Notes: a model not told the origin generated them from the letters alone. Counted from the first letter of the stretch, positions 49,349 to 58,663 are shown. The stretch is 64,000 bases of DNA from Arthrobacter mangrovi (GCF_026011795.1 NZ_BRVS01000008.1:124001-188000), one strand, 5' to 3'. Numbers and translations: made by a program.

Positions 49349-51553
49349 ATGACGCACACCCCCGCCGAAACAGCTCATCCCGCCGCACCGGGCACCGCAC
49401 CGGGCACCGTGCCGCAGCCGCCCCAGGCGCGGAAAGTTCCCGTCGAGCGCGCGCACCACGGCGATGTCTTCGTCGATGACTACGAGTGGCTCCGCGAGAA
49501 GGACAACCCGGAGGTGGTGGCCCATCTCGAAGCCGAGAACGACTACACCAACGCCGTAACCGCAGGACAGCAACCGCTTCGCGAAGCGATCTTCAACGAG
49601 ATCAAGAAGCGCACGCAGGAGACGGATCTCTCCGTTCCGGTGCGCAAGGACGGCTGGTGGTACTACGGGCGGATGGAGGAAGGCAAGCAGTACGGCATCC
49701 AGTGCCGGACCAGGGCGTCGGACACCGGCGACCCGGCAGCGGACTGGACGCCGCCCGCTGTGGAGCCGGGGACGCCGGTGCCGGGCGAGCAGATCCTGCT
49801 GGACGGCAATGCGGAGGCCGAGGGCAAGCCCTTCTTCTCCCTCGGCGGCGCGGCGGTCACCAAGGACGGCCATCTTTACGCCTACGCGGAGGACAATGCC
49901 GGCGACGAACGGTTCACCCTGCGGATAAAGGACCTGCGGACCGGCGAACTCCTGCCGGACGTGGTGGAAAACGTGTTCTACTCCCTGGCCTTCTCGCCCG
50001 ACGGGACCCGGGTCTTCTACACCGTCGTGGATGAGTCCTGGCGGCCGTACCAGATCAAGGCCCACACGCTCGGCACCGAGGTGACGGACGACGTCGTTGT
50101 CTTCCAGGAGGACGATCCTGTCATGTGGACCGGATTCGACCTCTCCGCAGACCGGCGGCACTTGGTAGTGGGCATCGGATGCTCCGAGTACAGCGAGACG
50201 CGGCTGCTGGACTTCGAGCGTCCCGACGAGGGGCTGCAGGTGCTCGTCCCGCGCAGCGAGCGGCTGCTCTACGACGCCGAGCCCTTCATGCTGGACGGCG
50301 TGCAGAAGGTACTCCTCACGCACAACAAGGACGCGGTCAACTCGATGGTCTCGCTGGCGGACCTCGCCGAATTCGGCAAGCCGCTGGCAGAGCAGCGCTG
50401 GGCCACCGTGCTGCCGCACGACGACGCCGTCCGGGTCAACGGCGCAGGCGTCACGGCCACGCACGCCGTGGTGTCGGTCCGCAAGGACACGATCGAGCGC
50501 GTCCAGGTCATCCCGCTGGAAGGGCTCGGCACCCCGGATCAGGCCCCTGCGGCCGAGCCCGACTTCGACGAGGAGCTCTACACGGCCGGCATGGGAGGCT
50601 CCGACTATGAGGCGCCGCTTATCCGGCTGACCTACACGTCCTACTTCACGCCGCCGCGGATCTACGACTACGAGCTTGCCACCGGCCGGCTCTTCCTCCG
50701 CAAGGAGACGCCGGTGCTGGGCGGCTACGACCCCTCGGACTACGTCGCCGAACGCGCCTGGGCCACGGCAGGGGACGGAACCCGGATCCCGCTCTCCGTC
50801 CTGCGCAAGGCCACCCTGGAGCGGGACGGCGCGAACCCGGGCCTCGTCTACGGCTACGGCAGCTACGAGGTCAGCATGGATCCGGGCTTCAACACCGCCC
50901 GGCTCTCGCTGCTGGACCGCGGCGTGGTGTACGTGGTGGCCCACGTGCGCGGCGGCGGCGAGGTCGGCCGCAAGTGGTACGACGACGGCAAGAAGCTGCA
51001 GAAGAAGAACACCTTCACCGACTTCGTCGCCGCCACCGACTGGCTGGCGGCCTCCGGCTGGACAGACCCGGCGCGGATCGCCGCGATGGGCGGCTCGGCC
51101 GGCGGCCTGCTAATGGGCGCCGTGGCCAACCTGGCGCCGGAGAAGTACGCCGCCATCCTCGCGCAGGTGCCGTTTGTCGACGCGCTCACCTCCATCCTCG
51201 ATCCCGACCTGCCCCTCTCCGCGCTGGAATGGGAAGAGTGGGGCAACCCGATCAAGGACGCCGAGGTTTACGCGTACATGAAGTCCTACTCCCCCTACGA
51301 AAACGTCCGCCCCGCCAACTACCCCCGCATCGCGGCCGTGACCAGCTTCAACGACACGCGCGTGCTGTACGTGGAACCGGCCAAGTGGGTCGCCAAGCTG
51401 CGCGAGGCCAATACCGGGACCGAGCCGATCGTGCTCAAGATCGAGATGGCGGCCGGCCACGGCGGCGCTTCCGGCCGCTACGAGGGCTGGAAGGACCGGG
51501 CCTGGGACTACGCGTTCGTACTCGACGCCCTGGGGGCCCGGGAACTGCTGTAG
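49349..51553 (+). CDS. ptrB: S9-family peptidase, oligopeptidase B type
   Basis: A 734-residue cytoplasmic serine peptidase of the prolyl oligopeptidase clan, cleaving short peptides, probably after basic residues. The N-terminal two-thirds form a beta-propeller; the C-terminal third is the alpha/beta-hydrolase domain. The nucleophile lies in GGSAGG (Ser near residue 583) and the catalytic His in AGHGGASGRYEGWKD (near 704). The length fits PtrB. The first 30 residues are a Pro/Ala-rich extension. ATG 49349 is supported by a leaderless -10 element. Its position between two paa transcription units seems incidental. Confidence 0.88.
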   Translation: MTHTPAETAHPAAPGTAPGTVPQPPQARKVPVERAHHGDVFVDDYEWLREKDNPEVVAHLEAENDYTNAVTAGQQPLREAIFNEIKKRTQETDLSVPVRKDGWWYYGRMEEGKQYGIQCRTRASDTGDPAADWTPPAVEPGTPVPGEQILLDGNAEAEGKPFFSLGGAAVTKDGHLYAYAEDNAGDERFTLRIKDLRTGELLPDVVENVFYSLAFSPDGTRVFYTVVDESWRPYQIKAHTLGTEVTDDVVVFQEDDPVMWTGFDLSADRRHLVVGIGCSEYSETRLLDFERPDEGLQVLVPRSERLLYDAEPFMLDGVQKVLLTHNKDAVNSMVSLADLAEFGKPLAEQRWATVLPHDDAVRVNGAGVTATHAVVSVRKDTIERVQVIPLEGLGTPDQAPAAEPDFDEELYTAGMGGSDYEAPLIRLTYTSYFTPPRIYDYELATGRLFLRKETPVLGGYDPSDYVAERAWATAGDGTRIPLSVLRKATLERDGANPGLVYGYGSYEVSMDPGFNTARLSLLDRGVVYVVAHVRGGGEVGRKWYDDGKKLQKKNTFTDFVAATDWLAASGWTDPARIAAMGGSAGGLLMGAVANLAPEKYAAILAQVPFVDALTSILDPDLPLSALEWEEWGNPIKDAEVYAYMKSYSPYENVRPANYPRIAAVTSFNDTRVLYVEPAKWVAKLREANTGTEPIVLKIEMAAGHGGASGRYEGWKDRAWDYAFVLDALGARELL

Positions 51554-51577
51554 CCGCGCCCCGGGAAGGGGAAGTAC

Positions 51578-51619
51578 GACGGCGCCGCGCGGCAGTGCGC
51601 GGCGGTGCGCGGCGCCGTC
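51578..51619 (+). terminator. Terminator hairpin after oligopeptidase gene
   Basis: A perfect 13-bp GC-rich inverted repeat (51578-51590 with 51607-51619) with a 16-base loop begins 24 bp after the stop codon. It insulates the peptidase gene from the paaI promoter. Confidence 0.7.
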
Positions 51620-51652
51620 CAAGCCGGACTTGACTTGAATCACAAATCAGGA

Positions 51653-51674
51653 TTACCTAATGAACATTCGGTAA
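51653..51674 (+). promoter_or_regulatory. Candidate PaaR operator and promoter of paaI-paaK-paaR
   Basis: The best copy of the repeat: TTACCTAATG-AA-CATTCGGTAA, two 10-bp arms with a single mismatch. A TTGACT at 51630-51635 and a TACCTA about 18 bp downstream, inside the left arm, make a plausible promoter. Repressor binding here would block transcription of the paaI operon. Confidence 0.7.
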
Positions 51675-51694
51675 ATACCACTGAGAGGGCTCAC

Positions 51695-52189
51695 ATGACG
51701 GACATCGAGGTCGGTCCGGTGGCCGGACCCGCCCCGGCCGGGTCCCCGGACTCCGGGAATCCGCCGGTCCACCCCGCCTTCGTGAACGATCGTGCCGCCG
51801 AGTGGCTGGGCGTGGAGGTTCTCAAGGCCGAGTTCGGCGACGTGCTGATCCGCATGCAACTGCGCGAAGAGATGCTCAACGGGTTCGGTATGGCACAGGG
51901 CGGCATGGTGTTCGCCTTCGCCGACGTGGCCTTCGCCCTCGCCTGCAACGACCCCCGCGGCGACGGAAGCACCGTGACGGTAGCGTCCGGCGTCGACGTC
52001 AACTTCATGAATCCCGGCCGTGCCGGACGGACCCTCACCGCCAGCGCCACCCTGGTCAACCAAACCGGCCGCAGCGGTCTCTTCGACATCCGTGTAACCC
52101 AGGAGACGCCCGATGGCGGCGAAGAGATCATTGCCGAACTGCGCGGCCGCTCCCGCACTATCCCCAATCCCGCTGCCCGCAATGATTAG
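51695..52189 (+). CDS. paaI: Hotdog-fold phenylacetyl-CoA thioesterase
   Basis: A 164-residue hotdog thioesterase. The family core NGFGMAQGGMVFAFADVAFALACN (about residues 63-86) contains the catalytic Asp region, and VASGVDVNFMNPGRAG is the facing strand. PaaI hydrolyses CoA esters of hydroxylated phenylacetates, relieving CoA trapping. The first 35 residues are a Pro/Gly-rich extension. GAGAGGG lies six bases before the ATG. It heads a rightward operon with paaK and the TetR gene. Confidence 0.9.
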   Translation: MTDIEVGPVAGPAPAGSPDSGNPPVHPAFVNDRAAEWLGVEVLKAEFGDVLIRMQLREEMLNGFGMAQGGMVFAFADVAFALACNDPRGDGSTVTVASGVDVNFMNPGRAGRTLTASATLVNQTGRSGLFDIRVTQETPDGGEEIIAELRGRSRTIPNPAARND

Positions 52190-52202
52190 CAAGGACCGTT
52201 CA

Positions 52203-53543
52203 ATGACCATCACCACGGGAACCAAAGCCCGCAAGTCCACTCCAGCCGAGCCCGAGACCCTGGATCCCGAGGAGCTGATGAGCCGCGACGAGATCGAGGC
52301 CCTCCAGCTCAGCCGACTGAAGCACACCGTGGCGTATGCCTATGAGCGCGTGCCGATGTACAAGAAGAAGTTCGATGATGCGGGGGTCCGGCCCGAGGAC
52401 CTGAAGGAACTGGCCGACCTCAAGAACTTCCCCTACACCGACAAAGAAGACCTGCGCCAGGCCTACCCGTTCGGCATGTTCGCCGTCCCGCAGAACGAGG
52501 TCGCGCGGATCCATGCTTCCTCCGGCACCACCGGGCGGGCCACCGTCGTCGGCTACACGAAGGGCGACCTGGAGCGCTGGGAAACCCTCTTTGCCCGCTC
52601 GCTGAAGGCCTCCGGAGTCAAGCGCGGCTGGAAGGTCCACAACGCCTACGGCTACGGCCTGTTCACCGGCGGCCTGGGCGCCCACTACGGCGCGGAGCGG
52701 CTCGGCTGCACCGTGATCCCGATGTCCGGCGGCCAGACGGAAAAGCAGATCCAGCTGATCCAGGACTTCGAGCCGGACGCCATCCTCTGCACGCCGACGT
52801 ACCTGCTGACCATCGTCGACGCCATGGAAAAGTCCGGGATCGATCCCGCCAAGACCTCGCTGAAGGTCGCCGTCCTCGGCGCGGAGCCGTGGACCGAGGA
52901 GATGCGGCACGAGCTCGAGACGAAGCTGGACATCGACGCCTGCGATATCTACGGCCTGTCCGAAGTCATGGGCCCCGGCGTGGCCGGCGAATGCATCGAC
53001 TACAAGGACGGCTCGACGATCTGGGAGGACCATTTCCGCCCGGAGATCATCGACCCGCTGACCGACGAGGTCATGCGCGACGGCGAGCACGGCGAGCTGG
53101 TCTTCACCTCGCTGACCAAGGAAGCCATGCCGGTCATCCGGTACCGCACCCATGACCTGACCCGCCTGCTGCCCGGAACCGGCCGGCCGAACATGCGGCG
53201 CATCGGGCGCATCACCGGCCGCAGCGACGACATGATCATCCTGCGCGGCGTGAACCTCTTCCCCACCCAGATCGAGGAAATCGCCCTGCGGATCCCCGGC
53301 CTGAGCCCCCACTTCATCCTGGAGATCACCCGGCCCAACCGGATGGACGAACTGACGGTGAAGATCGAACGCCGCGAGGACTGCTCCGCCGAGACTGCCG
53401 CCGCCGCCGCCAAGGACCTGCAGAAGCAGATCAAGATCCACGTCGGCTCCAGCTGCCGGATCGATATCGCCGAGCCGGGCAGCCTGGCCCGTTCCAGCGG
53501 CAAGCTGCGCCGGATCTATGATTTGCGCAACCTCAACGGATAG
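52203..53543 (+). CDS. paaK: Phenylacetate-CoA ligase
   Basis: A 446-residue adenylate-forming enzyme that activates phenylacetate to phenylacetyl-CoA, the first pathway step. The ATP loop is IHASSGTTGRATVVGYTKGDL (about residues 101-121), the aromatic pocket region is YGYGLFTGGLGAHYGAERLG, and YGLSEVMGPGVAGEC holds the adenosine contact. The catalytic Lys is in the C-terminal SSGKLRRIYDL. ATG 52203 has AAGGA eight bases upstream; an in-frame ATG at 52182 would overlap the paaI stop. Confidence 0.95.
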   Translation: MTITTGTKARKSTPAEPETLDPEELMSRDEIEALQLSRLKHTVAYAYERVPMYKKKFDDAGVRPEDLKELADLKNFPYTDKEDLRQAYPFGMFAVPQNEVARIHASSGTTGRATVVGYTKGDLERWETLFARSLKASGVKRGWKVHNAYGYGLFTGGLGAHYGAERLGCTVIPMSGGQTEKQIQLIQDFEPDAILCTPTYLLTIVDAMEKSGIDPAKTSLKVAVLGAEPWTEEMRHELETKLDIDACDIYGLSEVMGPGVAGECIDYKDGSTIWEDHFRPEIIDPLTDEVMRDGEHGELVFTSLTKEAMPVIRYRTHDLTRLLPGTGRPNMRRIGRITGRSDDMIILRGVNLFPTQIEEIALRIPGLSPHFILEITRPNRMDELTVKIERREDCSAETAAAAAKDLQKQIKIHVGSSCRIDIAEPGSLARSSGKLRRIYDLRNLNG

Positions 53544-53584
53544 TTTGCCCGCCCACGCAAGAACGCTCTGGAAAGATTAGGACC

Positions 53585-54214
53585 ATGGTGAAGATGAACG
53601 GCCAGGAACCGGCCCGTCGGGGACGGCCAGGCTACGACCAGCAGTCAGTGCTCAATGTTGCGGTCGAAGTCTTCAACAAGCATGGCTACGAGGCCACCTC
53701 CATGGGAATCCTCGCGGAGAACCTCGGCATTTCCAAGAGCGCCATCTACCACCACGTTCCGTCCAAGGGCGACCTCCTCAGGCTCGCCCTGGAGGAAGCG
53801 CTGGGCTCGCTGGAAGCGATTCTGGACGAGCCCGGCGCCTCTTCCGGCCGGGCGGACGACCGGCTGGAGTATGTGGTCCGCCGCACCGTCGAGGTCCTGA
53901 CCAGCAAGCTGCCCTACGTCACCCTGCTGCTGCGCCTGCGCGGCAACACGGAGATCGAACGCAGCGCCCTTGAGCGCCGCCGGCAGTTCGACCACAAGGT
54001 CGCGGGCCTGGTCGACGCGGCGCGCGCGGAGGGCAGCCTGCGCGGCGACATCGACCCGCGCACCACCACCCGGCTGCTCTTCGGCACGATCAACTCGATC
54101 GTGGAATGGTACAAGCCGGGCGGCAAGCTCACGGGCAAGAAGCTCGCCGACGACCTGATCTCGATGATTTTCGACGGCCTGCACCTGCCTGCAGCGGCCC
54201 GCATCATCGCCTAG
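53585..54214 (+). CDS. paaR: TetR-family regulator of phenylacetate genes (PaaR-like)
   Basis: A 209-residue repressor. The N-terminal TetR domain spans about residues 15-65, with the recognition region ILAENLGISKSAIYHHVPSKGDLL. The C-terminal domain is helical and ligand-binding, with hydrophobic LPYVTLLLRLRGN and FGTINSIVEWYKPGGKL. In several bacteria PaaR represses paa genes and is released by phenylacetyl-CoA. Co-transcription with paaI and paaK and the shared inverted repeats at four paa promoters support that role here. No repeat was seen directly before this gene. Confidence 0.85.
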   Translation: MVKMNGQEPARRGRPGYDQQSVLNVAVEVFNKHGYEATSMGILAENLGISKSAIYHHVPSKGDLLRLALEEALGSLEAILDEPGASSGRADDRLEYVVRRTVEVLTSKLPYVTLLLRLRGNTEIERSALERRRQFDHKVAGLVDAARAEGSLRGDIDPRTTTRLLFGTINSIVEWYKPGGKLTGKKLADDLISMIFDGLHLPAAARIIA

Positions 54215-54315
54215 GAATTTCCCCGCTTCGCCGGCCCCTGGCCTCCTTCCCCCCTGTCCGCGTGCCGGACCGGCTGCTAACCTAGCCTCAACCACTTCAC
54301 GTCAGGGGGGACGTC

Positions 54316-54963
54316 ATGGAATGGTTTGGGGACTCTTCCGCCGGGACCGATGCGCTGCTATGGCTGACGGTCATTGTCTCCGTGCTCACCGTCGCGGGCA
54401 TCGCGCTGTTCGCCTTCCGGAACCGCTGGGCCTGGCTGCCGCCGGCCGCCGGCTTCCTGCACTTCCTTGTCCTAAACTCCGCCTCGGGACCGGCACAGCT
54501 GGGCTTCGGCGACCTCTTGCTGCCCGCCGTCTGCGTCTACGGCTTCCTGCGCTGGCAGCACGACCGGGCCGCCAACGAAGGCGTGCTGCCGCTCCGGCGC
54601 GCCACCCCGGAGGAATGGGGAATCGGCGCCGGCCTGCTCGTCCTCTTCGCCCTGATCAAGGGGTTCTCCGGCCTTGAGCTGCTGGCTGTTATCGGCCCCG
54701 AGCTCATCCTCAACGCCGTACTGTCGTCCCTGCCGCTGGTGGTCTACCTTGGCCTGGCCCACGGCATCGCCGACGCCTGGACCGCAGGCGTGGCCTTCGG
54801 CCTGCTCAACCTCGGGAATGCCACCGCAGCGGGAACGCCGCGCATCGCCCTGGTGTATGCCGCCGCGGCGGTCGGGCTGTACGTCCTAGGACTGATTAAA
54901 TGGCGGACGGCCCTGGAAGCCCAGGACCGTCCGCGCGAGTTGGCCTCTACGGCCAGCCGGTAA
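54316..54963 (+). CDS. PnuC-like integral membrane protein
   Basis: A 215-residue protein with about six or seven hydrophobic helices. The first helix pair ends in AFRNRWAWLPPAAGFLHF and is followed by YGFLRWQHDRA and LPLRRATPEEW. The C-terminus ends with a helix and KWRTAL. This order resembles the PnuC vitamin transporters (Arg-Asn-x-x-x-Trp-Pro, then Tyr-Gly-Trp-x-x-Trp, then a final helix with Trp-Arg). PnuC proteins facilitate nicotinamide riboside entry. Similarity is by eye only, so an unrelated membrane protein remains possible. The ATG has a strong purine-rich site (AGGGGGGA). Confidence 0.5.
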   Translation: MEWFGDSSAGTDALLWLTVIVSVLTVAGIALFAFRNRWAWLPPAAGFLHFLVLNSASGPAQLGFGDLLLPAVCVYGFLRWQHDRAANEGVLPLRRATPEEWGIGAGLLVLFALIKGFSGLELLAVIGPELILNAVLSSLPLVVYLGLAHGIADAWTAGVAFGLLNLGNATAAGTPRIALVYAAAAVGLYVLGLIKWRTALEAQDRPRELASTASR

Positions 54964-54986
54964 ACCGGCTTGTTCGGTGAACAGGC

Positions 54987-57059
54987 CTACTTTTCGACCA
55001 GCGTCAGTACATCGTAGGTGGCCACGATCTCGTCGTTCTGGTTGGTCAGCACCGCGTCCCAGGCCACCTCGCCGTACTCGTCGGTCTCGCGCGGGGTGAT
55101 CTTCTTGGCGGTCAGCGTGACGCGGATGGAATCCCCCGCGGCCACCGGAGTCACGAAGCGCCCGTTGTCGAGGCCGTAGTTGGCCAGCACCGGCCCCGGA
55201 GCCGGCTCGACGAAGAGTCCGGCGCCCCAAGCCAGCAGCAGGTAGCCGTGCGCCACGATGCCCGGGAAGAACGGGTTGGCTTCCGCCGCGGCCTGGTTGG
55301 TGTGCGCGTAGAAGGTGTCCCCGGTGGAGTTGGCGAACTCGGTGATGTCTTCCAGCGTGACCTGGCGCAGATCGGAGCGGATGGCGTCGCCGATCTTCAG
55401 TTCGGCCAGGCTCTTCCGGAACGGATGCACGTCACCGAAGTTGCGGTCCGCGCCGGTGTGCCAGACGCCGGTGATGGCGGTCAGCATGTTCGGGGAACCC
55501 TGGATGGCCGTGCGCTGCATGTGGTGCAGCACGGACCGGATGCCGCCGAGCTCCTCGCCGCCGCCGGCCCGGCCCGGGCCGCCGTGGACGAGGTGCGGGA
55601 CGGGCGAACCGTGCCCCGTCGACGTGCGTGCGTCCTCGCGGTTGAGGACCAGCACGCGGCCGTGGTGGGCGGCGATACCGGTCACCAGCCGGCGGGCGGC
55701 TTCGGGATCGTTGGTCGCCACGGTGGCCACGAGCGAGCCGGAGCCCATCGCGGCGAGCCGAATGGCGTCGTCGACGTCCTCGTAGCCGATCACGGACGAA
55801 ACGGGGCCGAAGGCCTCGCGTGAGTGCACGGCCTCGGCCTCGGCGTCCGCCCAGGTGAGGAGGACCGGGGACATGAACGCGCCGCCGTCGGCCACGCCCA
55901 CGCTGCCGTCCTGGCGGGTGACCTTCGGCGCGTCCAGCGAGCCATAGGCGAGCTCGCCGCCCGCGTCCAGCATGTCCTGCACCGCGGTCCGGACGTCCGC
56001 CAGCTGCTCCAGCGACGCCAGCGCACCCATCGTCACGCCCTCGGCCCGCGGATCGCCGACCACGACCCGTTCGTCGATGCGCGCCTGGACGGCGGCGACC
56101 ACGTCCTGCACCCGGTCCTTCGGCACGATGGTGCGGCGGATGGAGGTGCACTTCTGGCCCGCCTTGGCCGTCATCTCCGTGACCAGGGACTTGATGAAGG
56201 CATCGAACTCGGGCGTTCCCGGGGCGGCATCCGGCCCGAGGATCGCGGCATTGAGCGAGTCGGCCTCGGCGGTGAAGCGGATGCCGCCCTGGGCCACGTT
56301 CGGGTGCGACTTGAGCTTGTTGGCGGTCGCGGCGGAGCCGGTGAAGGCCACGGCGTCGCGGTAGTCGAGATGGTCCAGCAGGTCGCGGGCCGACCCGGAG
56401 ATCAGCTGCAGCGAACCGGCGGGCAGGATGTTCGATTCGATGATCAGCTTGACCGCGGCAGCCGCGACGTAGCCCGTGGGCGTCGCCGGCTTGACGATGG
56501 TCGGAACGCCGGCGATGAAGGCCGGAGCGAACTTCTCCAGCATGCCCCAGACCGGGAAGTTGAAGGCGTTGATCTGCACCGCGACGCCTGGGATGCGGGT
56601 GTAGATGTGCTCGCCGATGAACGAGCCGTCCTTGGACAGGACCTCGGCGGGGCCGTCGATGACGACCTGCGAGTTCGGCAGCTCGCGGCGGCCCTTGGAG
56701 CCGAAGGTGAAGAGCACGCCGATGCCGCCGTCGACGTCGATCATGTTGTCGATCTTCGTGGCGCCCGAGCGGTGCGAGATCTCGTACAGCGCCTCGCGGT
56801 GGCCGTTGAGGATCTGGGCCAGCTCCTTCAGCTTCAGGGCCCGCTGGTGGAACGTGAGCTTTCCGAGTTCGGACTGGCCCACGGTCCGGCCGTAATTGAC
56901 GACGGCGGCCAGGTCCAGCCCTTCGGTGCTGACCTGGGCCAGGGCCTCGCCCGTGCTGGCGTCGCGGACCTCGGCTCCGGTTGTTGCGGTCTCCGGCGTC
57001 CACCAGGCGTCCTGGACAAAACTCGGTACGAAATCAAGGCCAACAGTGGTTGAGGTCAT
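54987..57059 (-). CDS. paaZ: Bifunctional oxepin-CoA hydrolase / 3-oxo-5,6-dehydrosuberyl-CoA semialdehyde dehydrogenase
   Basis: A 690-residue fusion. Residues 1 to about 525 form an aldehyde dehydrogenase, with the general base in RFTAEADSLNA (about 268) and the catalytic Cys in GQKCTSIRR (about 302). Residues about 545-690 form a MaoC/hotdog hydratase with the STGDTFYAH and FPGIVAHGYLLLA motifs holding catalytic Asp and His. PaaZ opens the oxepin ring and oxidises the resulting aldehyde. An inverted repeat related to the other paa operators lies about 60 bp upstream. Confidence 0.94.
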   Translation of the reverse strand: MTSTTVGLDFVPSFVQDAWWTPETATTGAEVRDASTGEALAQVSTEGLDLAAVVNYGRTVGQSELGKLTFHQRALKLKELAQILNGHREALYEISHRSGATKIDNMIDVDGGIGVLFTFGSKGRRELPNSQVVIDGPAEVLSKDGSFIGEHIYTRIPGVAVQINAFNFPVWGMLEKFAPAFIAGVPTIVKPATPTGYVAAAAVKLIIESNILPAGSLQLISGSARDLLDHLDYRDAVAFTGSAATANKLKSHPNVAQGGIRFTAEADSLNAAILGPDAAPGTPEFDAFIKSLVTEMTAKAGQKCTSIRRTIVPKDRVQDVVAAVQARIDERVVVGDPRAEGVTMGALASLEQLADVRTAVQDMLDAGGELAYGSLDAPKVTRQDGSVGVADGGAFMSPVLLTWADAEAEAVHSREAFGPVSSVIGYEDVDDAIRLAAMGSGSLVATVATNDPEAARRLVTGIAAHHGRVLVLNREDARTSTGHGSPVPHLVHGGPGRAGGGEELGGIRSVLHHMQRTAIQGSPNMLTAITGVWHTGADRNFGDVHPFRKSLAELKIGDAIRSDLRQVTLEDITEFANSTGDTFYAHTNQAAAEANPFFPGIVAHGYLLLAWGAGLFVEPAPGPVLANYGLDNGRFVTPVAAGDSIRVTLTAKKITPRETDEYGEVAWDAVLTNQNDEIVATYDVLTLVEK

Positions 57060-57116
57060 CGTTGACTGCCTTTCCCCTCCCGCGGAGCTGGCCGGCGTCC
57101 GACGGAAGTCATAAAC

Positions 57117-57138
57117 AAACTGAACGGTCGTTCGGTAA
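57117..57138 (-). promoter_or_regulatory. Candidate PaaR operator upstream of paaZ
   Basis: On the paaZ strand: TTACCGAACG-AC-CGTTCAGTTT, seven of ten arm positions complementary and nearly the same arms as at paaA. A clear -35/-10 pair could not be assigned. Confidence 0.6.
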
Positions 57139-57268
57139 CGTGTCTAGCCTACAGGAAGAAGCGCCGCAGCGCAGGGGCGGTTTTGGCGGATGGCAGCCCG
57201 GCCGGAGCCGCACGGACCTGCAGATGCCGCCCGCGCCCATGCGTTCGGCCCGCTTAGCTCCAACGCGG

Positions 57269-57976
57269 TTACTGCAGGCGGCGGCGCAGCCGCTTGAGTT
57301 CGTCCTGTTCCAGTCCGTGCTCGATGAGGTAGCGCTCGGCGTCCAGCTCCGCGACCAGGTCCAGCAGCGCGCCGCGGGTGTCCTCCACCCTTGCGGCCAA
57401 GTCCGGGCCCGAGATGTAGCGCTCCACCGGATGGCGGTAGGGGCTGATCCGGTGCCATTCGTTGATGCCGCGAAGGCCGAACTCGTAGTGGTCCGCGATC
57501 GTTTCCGCGGACTCTCCGCGAAGCTGCAGGAGCAGCGTGGCTACCAGCCCGGTCCGGTCCCGGCCGGCGGAGCAGTGGACGACGACGGCCCCCTCGGCCT
57601 GCGCCAGGACCCGCGCGATGGCGACAATGTTGCCGGGGAACAGGCGCAGGTTGTCCGGATACTGCCGCGGATGCGACATGTACGGCCCGGCCAGCCTGCG
57701 GAACTCCTCGTGGTCGGGCTCCTCCGTGGGGCAGTTCAGCAGCGTGAAGAGCGAACGGGCCTCCGGCGGCACGTCCGGATCCGTCTCGCGGCGCGTCCGT
57801 TCGCCGTCGTTGCGCAGATCGACGATGGTGCGCACCCCGTCGTCGTACATTTGCCGCCAGCCCGCCTCGGTCAGCCATTCGGCGCGGCCCATGCCGTAGA
57901 TGTCCCCGGCGATCCGGCGGGCGTTGACCGCCCCTTCCCAAGACGCCCGCTTGACCGAGTCCGGCCCGGCGCTCAT
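57269..57976 (-). CDS. Tyrosine-protein phosphatase (Y_phosphatase3 type)
   Basis: A 235-residue cysteine-dependent phosphatase. The P-loop is HCSAGRDRTG with catalytic Cys 135, preceded by a VVV strand. The N-terminal NARRIAGDIYGMGR and IVDLRNDGER are typical of the PtpB-like/Y_phosphatase3 family, which in mycobacteria includes PtpB acting on phosphotyrosine or phosphoinositides. No signal peptide is present. The gene is coupled by an ATGA overlap to the preceding GNAT gene, so the two are likely co-expressed. Confidence 0.88.
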   Translation of the reverse strand: MSAGPDSVKRASWEGAVNARRIAGDIYGMGRAEWLTEAGWRQMYDDGVRTIVDLRNDGERTRRETDPDVPPEARSLFTLLNCPTEEPDHEEFRRLAGPYMSHPRQYPDNLRLFPGNIVAIARVLAQAEGAVVVHCSAGRDRTGLVATLLLQLRGESAETIADHYEFGLRGINEWHRISPYRHPVERYISGPDLAARVEDTRGALLDLVAELDAERYLIEHGLEQDELKRLRRRLQ

Positions 57977-58608
57977 GAGGCCTGGCTCCCGGCGCCGGCC
58001 CGCGGCGTGCCGGACGGACGGGCCTTTTCCAGCCGCGCCTGCAGACCCCGCCGGACGATGGGCCATTCGCTGTCCAGCACGGAGTAGACCACGGTGTCCC
58101 GCAGGGTGCCGTCCGGCATCCGGGTGTGGTTGCGCAGCACGCCATCCTGCTTGGCGCCGAGGCGTTCGATCGCCGCGCGCGACTGGTGGTTCATCCAATG
58201 CGTGCGGAACTCCACTGCGCGGCAGCCCAGCGTTTCGAACGCGTGCGTCATGAGGAGCAGCTTGCTGTCGGGATTGGTCCCGCTGCCCTGGGTGCTGGCG
58301 CGGTTCCAGGTGTAGCCGATTTCCGCCCGGGGCGTCGCGGCGTCGATGTTGCAGAAGGTCGTCATGCCCAGGACGACGTCGTCGGCCAGGCGCCGGACGG
58401 TGAACGGCAGCATAGTGCCCTGTTCCTGCTTCTCGAGGCGCTGCCGGATCTCCAGCTCCATGGTCTCCGGGGACGGCACCCGCGTGTACCAGAGATTCCA
58501 GAGTTCCCCGTCGCGGACGGCGTCTTCGAGCTCGGGCATGTGGCTCATTCGCAGCGGCTGCAGCCGGACGTACTTGCCGACCAGGGACAGCGGTTCAAAC
58601 AGGGGCAT
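57973..58608 (-). CDS. GNAT-family acetyltransferase (RimJ/RimL type)
   Basis: An approximately 211-residue GNAT protein. Features run in order: GKYVRLQPLRMSHMPEL, a VVLGMTTFCNIDAA strand, AEIGYTWNRASTQGSGTNPDSKLLLMTHAFE (acetyl-CoA region) and EFRTHWMNHQSRAAIERLGAKQDGVLRNH. The last is typical of RimL-like acetyltransferases acting on N-terminal amines or small molecules. The C-terminal 25 residues are a basic tail. ATG 58608 is chosen because a -10-like element lies six bases upstream; a start seven codons earlier is possible. Confidence 0.82.
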   Translation of the reverse strand: MPLFEPLSLVGKYVRLQPLRMSHMPELEDAVRDGELWNLWYTRVPSPETMELEIRQRLEKQEQGTMLPFTVRRLADDVVLGMTTFCNIDAATPRAEIGYTWNRASTQGSGTNPDSKLLLMTHAFETLGCRAVEFRTHWMNHQSRAAIERLGAKQDGVLRNHTRMPDGTLRDTVVYSVLDSEWPIVRRGLQARLEKARPSGTPRAGAGSQAS

Positions 58609-58614
58609 GGATTC

Positions 58615-58620
58615 ATCGTA
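58615..58620 (-). promoter_or_regulatory. -10 element of GNAT gene, leaderless start
   Basis: TACGAT on the leftward strand, six bases from the ATG at 58608, with no ribosome-binding site between. Confidence 0.5.
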
Positions 58621-58651
58621 GACAACCATTCCGCCCAGGGCGCCGATCGTC

Positions 58652-58657
58652 TAGCGT
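58652..58657 (+). promoter_or_regulatory. -10 element of SGNH hydrolase gene, leaderless start
   Basis: TAGCGT is six bases before the ATG at 58664. No ribosome-binding site is visible. Confidence 0.5.
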
Positions 58658-58663
58658 AAAGCC

